A stretch of 11,336 bases of DNA from JBECKR01 sp040235415 (GTDB lineage Bacteria > Acidobacteriota > Polarisedimenticolia > Polarisedimenticolales > Polarisedimenticolaceae): contig JBECKR010000044.1 of assembly GCA_040235415.1 (NCBI GenBank), positions 1-11,336 of the forward strand. Reading direction: 5' to 3'. Both the position numbers and the translations under genes were made by a program. Numbering within the stretch: the stretch's first letter is position 1; every line of letters starts with the position of its first letter. Below the pieces are notes generated by a model. It was not told where the DNA came from, made no database searches, and saw only the letters and a program-made list of their open reading frames with translations. Below, one piece after another: positions 1-6,429 of the stretch.

Positions 1-1437
1 CGCTCGCTCCGGACGCTCGACCTGCGCGGGCTCCCGACCTGGGACGCGATCGTCGCGCGCGTCGCGGAGGCGGCGAGGACCGCGCCCGAAGGCGCCTGGA
101 TCGAGGGTCGCGGCTGGCACCAGGAGAAGTGGACCGCGCCGCCGCGACCGAGCGTCGAGGGCTACCCGGTGCGCGACGCGCTCGACGCCGCGAGCGCCGG
201 GCACCCCGTCGTGCTGGCGCACGCCAGCGGGCACGGCGTCATCGCGAACGGCGTCGCGCTCGAGCGCGCCGGGATCGGCGACGCGACCCCGGACCCGCCG
301 GGCGGGCGGATCGTGCGCGACGCCGCCGGCCGTGCGACCGGAGTGCTGCTCGAGAACGCCGAGAACCTCGTCGCGGAGGCGATGGAGCGCGAGCGCGCCG
401 GACGGCCGCCCGAGGCGGTCCGCGCCGAGGTCGAGGCGGACGTCGAGCGCGCCGGAGCGGCCTGCTTGGCGCGCGGGGTCACGAGCTTCCAGGACGCGGG
501 CTCGACGTTCGAGACCGTGGACGTCCTGAAGGCGATGGCGGACGCGGGGCGCCTGCCGTTGCGGCTTTGGGTCATGCTGCTCGAGCCGAACGACGCGCTC
601 GAGCGCCGCATGGACGCCTACCGCATGATCGGCTACGGCAACGGGTTCCTGACGGTCCGCGCGATCAAGAAGTACATGGACGGCGCGCTCGGCTCGCGCG
701 GCGCCTGGATGCTCGAGCCGTACGCCGACCGCCCCGACACCTCCGGCATGAACGTCACGCCGGTCGCCGAGATCGAGCGCACGGCGCGCCTCGCCGCCGA
801 TCACGGCTTCCAGCTCTGCGTGCACGCGATCGGAGACCGCGCCAACCGCGAGGTGCTCGACCTCTACGAGCGCGTGCTGGGATCCCTCCCCGACGGCCGC
901 GAGCGGCGCTGGCGCATCGAGCACGCGCAGCACCTCTCGCCCGCGGACGTCCCGCGGTTCGCGGAGCTCGGCGTCATCGCGTCGATGCAGGGGATCCACT
1001 GCACGTCCGACGGCCCGTGGGTCGTCGAGCGGATCGGCGAGCGCCGCGCCGCCGAGGGCGCGTACGCCTGGCGGTCGCTGCTCGACTCGGGCGCCGTCGT
1101 CAGCAACGGCACCGACACGCCGGTCGAGTCGGTCGACCCGATCCCGAACTTCCGCGCCCTCGTGACGCGGCGGATGGCGAACGGCGAGGCGTTCCATCCC
1201 GAGCAGCGCATGACCCGCATGGAAGCGCTGCGCGCCTCGACGCTCTCCGCCGCCTACGCCGCGTCCGAGGACGACGTCAAGGGCTCGCTGGCGCCGGGCA
1301 AGCTCGCCGACGTCGTCGTGCTGTCGCGCGACATCTTGACGGTCCCGGACGACGACATCCTCGACGCGCGCGTCGTCTACACCGTTCTCGGGGGCCGGGT
1401 CGCCTACGAAAGCCCCGGCTCCGCCGCGAAGGAGTGA
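1..1437 (+). CDS. YtcJ-like metal-dependent amidohydrolase, 5'-truncated by the window edge
   Basis: The reading frame is open from base 1, so the gene begins upstream; 478 codons are visible, ending in TGA. It belongs to the amidohydrolase superfamily (YtcJ/amidohydrolase 3 group), which hydrolyses C-N bonds; the substrate cannot be read from sequence. Counting from the first codon in the window, visible hallmarks are GAWIEGRGWHQEKW near the start, a probable carboxylated lysine K223 before DGALGSRGAW, metal or catalytic histidines H275 (CVHAIGDRA) and H308 (RIEHAQHL), and the aspartate D372 in NGTDTPVES. The C-terminal SLAPGKLADVVVLSRD stretch is the usual end of the beta-sandwich domain. 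The N-terminal HxH metal motif must lie outside the window. No signal peptide can be judged. The next gene starts 4 bases after the stop, which suggests co-transcription. Family assignment is firm; substrate is unknown. Confidence 0.93.
   Translation, partial: RSLRTLDLRGLPTWDAIVARVAEAARTAPEGAWIEGRGWHQEKWTAPPRPSVEGYPVRDALDAASAGHPVVLAHASGHGVIANGVALERAGIGDATPDPPGGRIVRDAAGRATGVLLENAENLVAEAMERERAGRPPEAVRAEVEADVERAGAACLARGVTSFQDAGSTFETVDVLKAMADAGRLPLRLWVMLLEPNDALERRMDAYRMIGYGNGFLTVRAIKKYMDGALGSRGAWMLEPYADRPDTSGMNVTPVAEIERTARLAADHGFQLCVHAIGDRANREVLDLYERVLGSLPDGRERRWRIEHAQHLSPADVPRFAELGVIASMQGIHCTSDGPWVVERIGERRAAEGAYAWRSLLDSGAVVSNGTDTPVESVDPIPNFRALVTRRMANGEAFHPEQRMTRMEALRASTLSAAYAASEDDVKGSLAPGKLADVVVLSRDILTVPDDDILDARVVYTVLGGRVAYESPGSAAKE
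1429..1434 (+). promoter_or_regulatory. Ribosome binding site AAGGAG for the M48 protease
   Basis: A near-consensus Shine-Dalgarno AAGGAG lies inside the last codons of the amidohydrolase, 7 bases before the GTG at 1442. It fixes that GTG as the start and supports translational coupling of the two genes. Confidence 0.75.
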
Positions 1438-1441
1438 CGCC

Positions 1442-2878
1442 GTGAACCCGATCCCTCGAAGCGTGAAGCTCCCCCTCGCCGCGGCGGCGGCGCTGCTCGC
1501 CGCGCAGTGCGCGGTGAACCCGGCGACCGGGAGGCCGCAGGTCTCGCTGTACAGCGAGTCGCAGGAGGTCGAGCTCGGCCGCGAGGCGAGCCGCGATGCC
1601 CTGCAGCAGTACGGCGAGTACTCCGACGCCGACCTCGAGGCGTACGTCGCGCGCGTCGGCAAAAAGCTCGCCGCCCAGTCGGAGCGGCCGGACCTGCCCT
1701 GGACCTTCAAGGTCGTCGACGACCCGGTCGTCAACGCCTTCGCGCTCCCGGGGGGCTACATCTTCGTGACCCGCGGGATCCTGGCGCACCTCGACTCCGA
1801 GGCCGAGCTCGCGGCGGTGCTCGGCCACGAGATCGGGCACGTCACCGCGCGCCACGGCGTCAACCAGATGAGCAAGGCGCAGCTCCTCGGCGGCGGTCTC
1901 GGGGTGATCGGCGCGATCCTGCCGGAGTCCTCGGGCCTGGTGCAGGCGGCCGAGACCGGGCTCGGGCTGCTGTTCCTGAAGTACGGGCGCGACGACGAGC
2001 GCCAAGCCGACGCTCTCGGGTTCCGCTACATGACGCGCGCGGGCTACGACCCGCGGCCGATGGCCGACGTCTTCGAGGTCCTGCGGCGGGTGAGCGAGGC
2101 CTCCGGCGGGGGGCGGATCCCCACCTGGATGGCGACCCATCCCGCCCCCGAGGACCGCCGCCAGAAGGCGCAGGAGCGCATCGCCTCGTTCCAGGGCTCG
2201 CTCGAGGGACGCATCGTCGACCGCCCGGAGTACCTCCGGGAGATCGACGGCATCGTGTACGGCGACGACCCGCGGCAGGGGTACTTCGAGGGCGACCGCT
2301 ACTACCACCCGGCCCTGAGGTTCTCGATCGCGTTCCCGGAAGGATGGGCGAAGTCGAACCAGCGCAGCGCCGTCCTCGCGGGCTCGCCCGACAAGGACGC
2401 CCGCATCCAGGTGACGCTGTCCGACGCGTCGGACCCTTCGGCGGCGCAGACGAAGTTCTTCTCGGACGACGCGATCGTCGGGGGCGAGGTTTGGCGGAGC
2501 GAGTTCAACGGGCTCGCCGGCGCGAGCCGCGCGTTCACGATCCGCGGGGAGCAGAGCACGATCGACGGCGTCGCGGCGTTCGTCGCGAACGGCGGGCGCG
2601 TGTTCCAGCTCGCGGGGTTCGCGCTCGGGGACAAGTGGGCCGAGCGCAAGCCGGCCGTCCTGGAGTCGCTCGCGTCGTTCCGGCGGGTCGACGACCCGAA
2701 ACACCTCGACGTGTCGCCCGAGCGCGTCGCGCTCGTCACGCTCGACCGCGCCATGACCGTCGAGGAGGCCGCGAAGCGCTACGGCGCGGCCGTCCCCGCG
2801 GCGACGCTCGCGCTCCTGAACCAGGTCGACGCCGGCGCCCGCCTCGATTCCGGCCGCCTCCTCAAGATCGTGAAATAG
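1442..2878 (+). CDS. Secreted M48-family zinc metalloprotease (BepA/YfgC-like), possible lipoprotein
   Basis: A 478-residue protein with a GTG start supported by AAGGAG 7 bases upstream. It opens with a signal sequence (about residues 7-22, Ala/Leu-rich) ending at Cys23 in AAQCAVNPATGR. CAVNP.TG after the cysteine is typical of the periplasmic lipoprotein M48 proteases, but Gln at the -1 position makes the lipobox non-canonical. The catalytic motif HEIGH is at 129-133 and the third zinc ligand is E186 in DERQAD, followed by THPAPEDR at 232-239. Family members act in outer-membrane protein quality control or degrade misfolded envelope proteins; the substrate here is not known. About residues 280-415 form a variable middle domain without a motif I recognise, and the last roughly 45 residues resemble a LysM-like module. 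The TAG stop lies inside the adjoining repeat element. Confidence 0.94.
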   Translation: MNPIPRSVKLPLAAAAALLAAQCAVNPATGRPQVSLYSESQEVELGREASRDALQQYGEYSDADLEAYVARVGKKLAAQSERPDLPWTFKVVDDPVVNAFALPGGYIFVTRGILAHLDSEAELAAVLGHEIGHVTARHGVNQMSKAQLLGGGLGVIGAILPESSGLVQAAETGLGLLFLKYGRDDERQADALGFRYMTRAGYDPRPMADVFEVLRRVSEASGGGRIPTWMATHPAPEDRRQKAQERIASFQGSLEGRIVDRPEYLREIDGIVYGDDPRQGYFEGDRYYHPALRFSIAFPEGWAKSNQRSAVLAGSPDKDARIQVTLSDASDPSAAQTKFFSDDAIVGGEVWRSEFNGLAGASRAFTIRGEQSTIDGVAAFVANGGRVFQLAGFALGDKWAERKPAVLESLASFRRVDDPKHLDVSPERVALVTLDRAMTVEEAAKRYGAAVPAATLALLNQVDAGARLDSGRLLKIVK

Positions 2879-2986
2879 GGGACATTCCTCTATTTCCCTC
2901 TATTTCGGCAATAGGGGACATTTCCCGAATCCGAGGAATGCCGCGGAACACCGAGCATCGCGGGCTCGAAATAGGGGAATGTCCCC
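2872..2986. repeat. REP-like inverted-repeat element, copy A
   Basis: The element has 19-base arms, ggggacattcctctatttc (2878-2896) and gaaataggggaatgtcccc (2968-2986), which are inverted repeats with one mismatch that becomes a G-U pair in one RNA strand. The left end also folds by itself: gaaatagggg (2872-2881) pairs with cctctatttc (2887-2896) around a 5-base loop. The 10-mer cctctatttc is duplicated in tandem at 2887-2906. A third partial arm, ggcaataggggacatttccc, lies at 2907-2926. It fills the gap between two convergent genes, overlapping the stop codon of the protease and ending 4 bases before the stop of the minus-strand gene, so it may also end transcription from both sides. Size, palindromy and placement fit REP elements mobilised by REP-associated tyrosine transposases (RAYT); no transposase lies in the window. 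Confidence 0.8.
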
Positions 2987-2990
2987 GTTT

Positions 2991-4724
2991 TCAGGGGCAC
3001 TGCAGGATGCCGGCGCGGCATGGCAGCGCCCAGAGGTTGGCGACGACGGCGAGGTCGTCGCCGTCGATGCAGCCGCTGCCGTCGTAGTCGACCGGCCCCC
3101 ACCACTCCCCGGCCGAGTTCGCGCTGCACAGCCCGAACGAGCGCCCGATCCAGGCGAGCTCGGTGCCGTCCACGATGCCGTCGCCGTCGACGGAGAACCG
3201 ATCGCACGCCGGGTCGTCGGCCGTGCCGTCGCAGTCGTCGTCGAGGAGGTTGCAGACGTCCGCGGCGCCCGGGTGCACCGCGGCGTCCGCGTCGTCGCAG
3301 TCCCCTCCGGGATCGCACGTCGCCGCGGCCCAGCCGTCGCCGTCCCCGTCCGGGCACGTCGGCGGCGCCCCGACGCCGACGACGAGCGGCGCGTCGACCT
3401 GCGTCGCCAGCGCCTGCGCGAACGCATTGCCGAGCCCCGGCGCGCCGTACGCGATCGCGATCCGGAACACGACGTGGTTCAGCGGGTCCGGGACCGCCGG
3501 GTCGGTGTTCGGGATCGCTTGGTCGATCCACGAGCCGTGCGCGCCGTACTCGACGCCGTCGCCGGTGCAGCTCGGCGTCGCGGGGTTCGCGTCGTCGGAG
3601 TAGAACGACGTCGCCGTCAGCCCGGCGATGTCGGTCTCGATCCGGCGCACCGCGGCCATCGTTCCCTGCGCCCCGCTGACCTGCTCCCAGGCGAGCGGCC
3701 CCGGGGTCACGGCGTCCGGCACGCCGTCGATCGTCACGCCCGCCGGGTCGGTGTCGTCGGTGTAGGTCATTCCGCTCGCCGCCGCGGAGTGGTCGAAATA
3801 GTCCAGCGCGCCGGGGATGCGATGCACCCGCAGCACGGTCTCGATCGTCTCGAGTCGCGCGTAGAAGCGGTGCACGCGGTACGTCGTGACCCCGCTGTTG
3901 GCGCCGACGTAGCCGCGGAGCGCCCGCACCGGCCCGGCGCGGTTCACGATGAACGCGCCCTCGCCGTTCGAGAACGTGTCCTCGGTCCGCGCGCAGTCGC
4001 GCGGCGCGAACCGGAACGCGTGGCGGTCGAGGATGTCGGCGCCGCTCGCGCCGCCGGCCGTGATCGAGGTCCCGTCCCGGATCCAGCGGTCCGAGAAGTG
4101 TACGGAGTACGCAGCCGTCGTGACGCTCGAGTCCTCGGGGTTCGGCCCCGAGTTGCGGTCGTAGGTCGTCTTGTAGTCGCCCGACAGCAGATCGAAGACG
4201 TAGCCGATCGGCGCCCGCCCCGCCGCGGGATCGAGCGAACCGTCCGACAGGAACAGGTACACGAACGCCTCCGCCGTCGTGACCGGGTTCGCGAGCGTGA
4301 TCTCGAGCCGTGTCCCCGAAGCGACGCTCCCCGGGTCGGAAGCGCCGTCCGCGGCGTCGCCCGCGTCCGCGGCGTCGAGCGCGATCTCGTCGTCGGCGTC
4401 GAACGTCGCGTCGGGGTCCGCTCCGGTAAACGTCCCGGGATCGGCGTACGCCAGGAACGTCTCGCCCATCGGGTCCGTGCCGTAGACCGTGCCGAAGTCG
4501 ACGACGGCGCGCTCGTCGACCTGCACCGGGATCTGGACCCAAGCCGAGCCCTGGTGCCGGAAGCCGACGATGCGCGAGGGCGCAGCGCCGAGCAGCGAAG
4601 GCAGGCTCGCGCCCGCGAGCACGACCGGCTCGAGGTCGCGCCCGAGCGCGTTGGCCGCCGGCGCCGGCGCCGCGAGGAGCCCGGCGGCGAGCACCGCGGC
4701 GAGGCCACGGATCGTCCGCGTCAT
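2991..4724 (-). CDS. Exported protein with MopE-like metal-binding and dockerin-like calcium repeats
   Basis: A 577-residue protein using the ATG at 4724; a TTG at 4733 would add three residues, and neither has a clear Shine-Dalgarno. Residues 1-24 are a Sec signal peptide (MTRTIRGLAAVLAAGLLAAPAPA, cut before ANALG). Residues 25-450 form a large domain I do not recognise, rich in Asp/Gly with predicted beta character. Residues 457-508 carry DGDGDGW, GDCDDADAAVHPGA, NLLDDDCDG and five cysteines (457, 470, 476, 491, 498), the pattern of the 'putative metal-binding motif' repeats known from MopE. Residues 511-566 contain two dockerin-type calcium loops: an imperfect one (Ser511, D513, D515, E522) and a complete one (D546, D548, S550, D554, D557), each followed by a helix such as LAWIGRSFG. 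It is expected to be a secreted or surface calcium-binding protein. It lies between repeat copies A and B. Function unknown. Confidence 0.88.
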   Translation of the reverse strand: MTRTIRGLAAVLAAGLLAAPAPAANALGRDLEPVVLAGASLPSLLGAAPSRIVGFRHQGSAWVQIPVQVDERAVVDFGTVYGTDPMGETFLAYADPGTFTGADPDATFDADDEIALDAADAGDAADGASDPGSVASGTRLEITLANPVTTAEAFVYLFLSDGSLDPAAGRAPIGYVFDLLSGDYKTTYDRNSGPNPEDSSVTTAAYSVHFSDRWIRDGTSITAGGASGADILDRHAFRFAPRDCARTEDTFSNGEGAFIVNRAGPVRALRGYVGANSGVTTYRVHRFYARLETIETVLRVHRIPGALDYFDHSAAASGMTYTDDTDPAGVTIDGVPDAVTPGPLAWEQVSGAQGTMAAVRRIETDIAGLTATSFYSDDANPATPSCTGDGVEYGAHGSWIDQAIPNTDPAVPDPLNHVVFRIAIAYGAPGLGNAFAQALATQVDAPLVVGVGAPPTCPDGDGDGWAAATCDPGGDCDDADAAVHPGAADVCNLLDDDCDGTADDPACDRFSVDGDGIVDGTELAWIGRSFGLCSANSAGEWWGPVDYDGSGCIDGDDLAVVANLWALPCRAGILQCP

Positions 4725-4787
4725 CGCGGACAACGTACGCCGGAACGCGGCCCGAAGCCCGCCGCGCCCCGTGTATCCTCCGAAACC

Positions 4788-4838
4788 GGGGACATTCCTC
4801 TATTTCCGCGCTGGGGCTCGAAATAGGGGAATGTCCCC
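4788..4838. repeat. REP-like inverted-repeat element, copy B (compact hairpin)
   Basis: The arms ggggacattcctctatttc (4788-4806) and gaaataggggaatgtcccc (4820-4838) are identical to the two outer arms of copy A but are separated by only 13 bases, giving a 19-bp stem with one G-T/G-U position. Weaker pairing continues outward (cgaaa at 4781-4785 with tttcg at 4840-4844). The 25 bases 4814-4838 match 2962-2986 exactly, so the shared unit extends beyond the arm. It sits in the divergent gap between the exported-protein gene and the CMD-family gene, where it could affect either promoter or lie in a 5' untranslated leader. REP/RAYT relationship is inferred from form. Confidence 0.85.
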
Positions 4839-4855
4839 ATTTCGGGGAGCAGGAC

Positions 4856-5197
4856 ATGGCCGACGATCTCGACCGCTGGCAGGCGTTCCGCCGCGAGATG
4901 AACGACAAGATCCTGGGGTGCGGGCACCTCGGGATCAAGCGGTTCTTCGCGCTCGACCACCAGGCCTACGAGCCGGGCGCGCTCGACGCGCGCACGAAGG
5001 AGATGCTCGGGCTCGTCGCCTCGCTCGTGCTGCGCTGCGACGACTGCGTCACCTACCACGTCGTGCGCTGCCGCGAGGAGGGCGTGACCCGCGACGCGTT
5101 CCTCGAGGTCGTGAACGTCGCGCTCGTGGTCGGCGGATCGATCACGATCCCGCACGTCCGCCGCGCGTTCGCGCGCTGGGAGGAGGCGGGGGGCTGA
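4856..5197 (+). CDS. Carboxymuconolactone decarboxylase (CMD)/AhpD-like family protein
   Basis: A 113-residue protein starting at ATG 4856, with GGAG at 4846-4849 six bases upstream, directly beside repeat copy B. The diagnostic motif is CDDCVTYH (Cys61, Cys64, His68), the redox-active CxxC plus histidine of the AhpD-like fold, preceded by DARTKEMLGLVASLVLRC and followed by the amphipathic helix typical of the family. Its length is usual for single-domain CMD proteins. Members include AhpD, a disulfide reductase that supports peroxiredoxin, and true decarboxylases; the CxxC favours a thiol redox role, but no peroxiredoxin gene lies nearby. It has no signal peptide, so it should be cytoplasmic. 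It is surrounded by repeat copies on both sides and shares no operon partner. Confidence 0.92.
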   Translation: MADDLDRWQAFRREMNDKILGCGHLGIKRFFALDHQAYEPGALDARTKEMLGLVASLVLRCDDCVTYHVVRCREEGVTRDAFLEVVNVALVVGGSITIPHVRRAFARWEEAGG

Positions 5198-5198
5198 G

Positions 5199-5249
5199 GG
5201 GGGACGTCCCCCGCGCGCCGCCGCGGTTGCGGCAATCGGGAATGTCCTA
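5199..5249. repeat. Palindrome and decayed fragment of the REP-like family (copy C)
   Basis: GGGGGACGTCCCCC at 5199-5212 is a perfect 14-bp palindrome starting two bases after the CMD stop codon. At 5231-5249, ggcaatcgggaatgtccta resembles both the inner arm ggcaataggggacatttccc of copy A and the gggaatgtcc end of the outer arms. Together they look like a worn copy of the same repeat, which could also act as a weak transcription stop after the CMD gene. The relationship is by eye and less certain than for copies A and B. Confidence 0.45.
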
Positions 5250-5377
5250 CCGCCGTCCAAGAGCACGGATGCGAAATGCGGTGCGGGGTCGCGACGGGTG
5301 GTCGCGGCGGCAGGCGTGGTCGGTGTTCAAGCGCGGGAACAGGATCGGGATGCTTCGGATCGGAGTCCTGTAAACCC

Positions 5378-5406
5378 TTGACTGGAACGACAGCGACGGA
5401 TAGCAT
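5378..5406 (+). promoter_or_regulatory. Sigma70-type promoter of the cysteine-rich exported protein
   Basis: The -35 box TTGACT (5378-5383; five of six consensus bases) and the -10 box TAGCAT (5401-5406; four of six) are separated by 17 bases. Transcription would start near 5413, leaving a leader of about 60 bases before the ATG at 5473. The surrounding DNA is less GC-rich than most of the window. The 5213-5377 stretch upstream holds no gene I can support. Confidence 0.6.
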
Positions 5407-5472
5407 CGAGTCAGTTATCCCTCGTCGCGGTTGGTGCGCCGACGGAACCGTCGCAAGACGCAGAGTCGAGAC

Positions 5473-6210
5473 ATGCGAACCACTCCACGAACCGCTCCCC
5501 GAGATCGACACTCGGCCGTGGCAGCGTGTTCGGTCGCCCTGGCGGTCGCCGCGGGTGCCTTCTGGGCGACGCCGGCCGATGCGACCACGAACACCTACGA
5601 GGGCCATGCGCTCCTCAAGACCGACGGTCTCGGACGCCTCGCCGTGGTGCTTGATCTTGCGCCCGCGGACGGAAGCGCCGACGTCCTGTTCCTGTACGAT
5701 CCCGCGGTTCCGCTGCCTCCGCTCGTGCCGTTCGAGGCCGACGTAACCGTGCAACTCGACCTGGAGGCGGGAACGCTGGTGGTGGGTGGGCCGGACCTCA
5801 GCTTCGACGTCAACGTCGTGCAGAGTCCGAGACCCGCACAGTCCAACCTCATCCTCGCGGCACATTCCTTCCGTTCGTACGGGCGAGCGCTTCGCTCGCA
5901 GTTCAAGGAATGGAACCGAGGGATTCACGACGTCTATACGGAAGGCTATCCGACCGTCGTGACCGAGGACGAGCTGGACCTCGAGACCATCACCTGCTTC
6001 ACCGGGATGGTCACGAGAGATACGGACTGTACCAGCGGAGGCCCCGGGGCGAGTTCCGTCACCAAGGACTGCCCGGGCATGCTTCCGGGCACCCGAGGAG
6101 AATCGAGCGGAGTGACGTGCAACGACGGATATTATGCCTGCGGGTACTGCTCCTTCGGGGTCGCGTACACCGTATGCCGGTCCGAGAAATGCTCGGTGCA
6201 ACTGAACTGA
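5473..6210 (+). CDS. Hypothetical exported protein with cysteine-rich C-terminus
   Basis: I do not recognise a family. With the ATG at 5473 the protein has 245 residues; a TTG at 5431 would add 14 charged residues and hide the signal peptide, so the ATG is preferred, although only a weak GAG-type ribosome site precedes it. Residues 13-38 are a hydrophobic Sec signal sequence with likely cleavage after ATPADA. The next roughly 110 residues look like a beta-rich domain (for example DVTVQLDLEAGTLVVGG). The last roughly 75 residues hold eight cysteines, in CFTG, TDCTS, KDCPG, VTCNDGYYACGYCSF, TVCRS and EKCSV, an even number that suits disulfide bonds outside the cytoplasm. It has its own promoter and a hairpin after the stop, so it is probably a single-gene transcript. 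Base composition appears less GC-rich than neighbouring genes, which hints at recent acquisition. Role unknown. Confidence 0.75.
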   Translation: MRTTPRTAPRDRHSAVAACSVALAVAAGAFWATPADATTNTYEGHALLKTDGLGRLAVVLDLAPADGSADVLFLYDPAVPLPPLVPFEADVTVQLDLEAGTLVVGGPDLSFDVNVVQSPRPAQSNLILAAHSFRSYGRALRSQFKEWNRGIHDVYTEGYPTVVTEDELDLETITCFTGMVTRDTDCTSGGPGASSVTKDCPGMLPGTRGESSGVTCNDGYYACGYCSFGVAYTVCRSEKCSVQLN

Positions 6211-6214
6211 TCCC

Positions 6215-6241
6215 GTGACGATCGATGCCTGAGATTGTCAC
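6215..6241 (+). terminator. Hairpin after the cysteine-rich protein gene
   Basis: gtgacgatc (6215-6223) pairs with gattgtcac (6233-6241), nine pairs including one G-U, around a 9-base loop. It starts 5 bases after the stop codon. There is no T-run, so this is a hairpin-only terminator or a 3'-end stabiliser. Confidence 0.45.
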
Positions 6242-6313
6242 CCGGCGCGTCCCGCGAGACGTTCGTCGATATCGGCTCCGACCGAAACAGGGGTGGCTCA
6301 CTGCTGTCCACGC

Positions 6314-6329
6314 ACCCGTGATCACGGGT
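6314..6329. other. Perfect 16-bp palindrome in a convergent intergenic gap
   Basis: ACCCGTGATCACGGGT is a perfect palindrome with no spacer, a form more typical of a dimeric regulator's binding site than of a terminator. It lies about 100 bases from both flanking stop codons (6210 and 6432), where an operator is not expected. No promoter was recognised next to it. The remainder of 6242-6429 holds nothing else I can support. Confidence 0.4.
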
Positions 6330-6429
6330 CGTGAGTAAGCCCGGGAGAGCATCGACAGGCACACGTGCCAGCATGCGACGGTCAGAAGGGCGCTTCTATC
6401 GGTTCTCGGACAGGCTCCTCGATATCCGA

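Noticed and set aside
129..1445. A long Arg-rich plus-strand frame overlapping the amidohydrolase
   Set aside because: It is a shadow frame; the amidohydrolase frame carries all the family motifs and is open from base 1.
2979..4826. A 615-codon plus-strand open frame opposite the exported protein gene
   Set aside because: It is a shadow frame kept open by high GC; the product is a low-complexity Arg/Val/Asp/Ala-rich sequence with no motif, while the minus strand has a signal peptide and calcium-binding repeats.
2872..5249. A CRISPR-like array, because similar repeats recur
   Set aside because: The copies are palindromic, unevenly spaced across whole genes, and differ in structure; no regular repeat-spacer pattern or cas gene is present.
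5269..5373. A 34-codon open frame (MRNAVRGRDGWSRRQ...) upstream of the cysteine-rich protein
   Set aside because: Only a weak AAGAG precedes it, no family is recognised, and an ORF this short is expected by chance in this DNA; it cannot be supported without conservation data.
5320..5380. A possible tRNA 3' end, suggested by a ttcaa loop-like segment
   Set aside because: No acceptor stem, D arm or anticodon arm could be paired around it.
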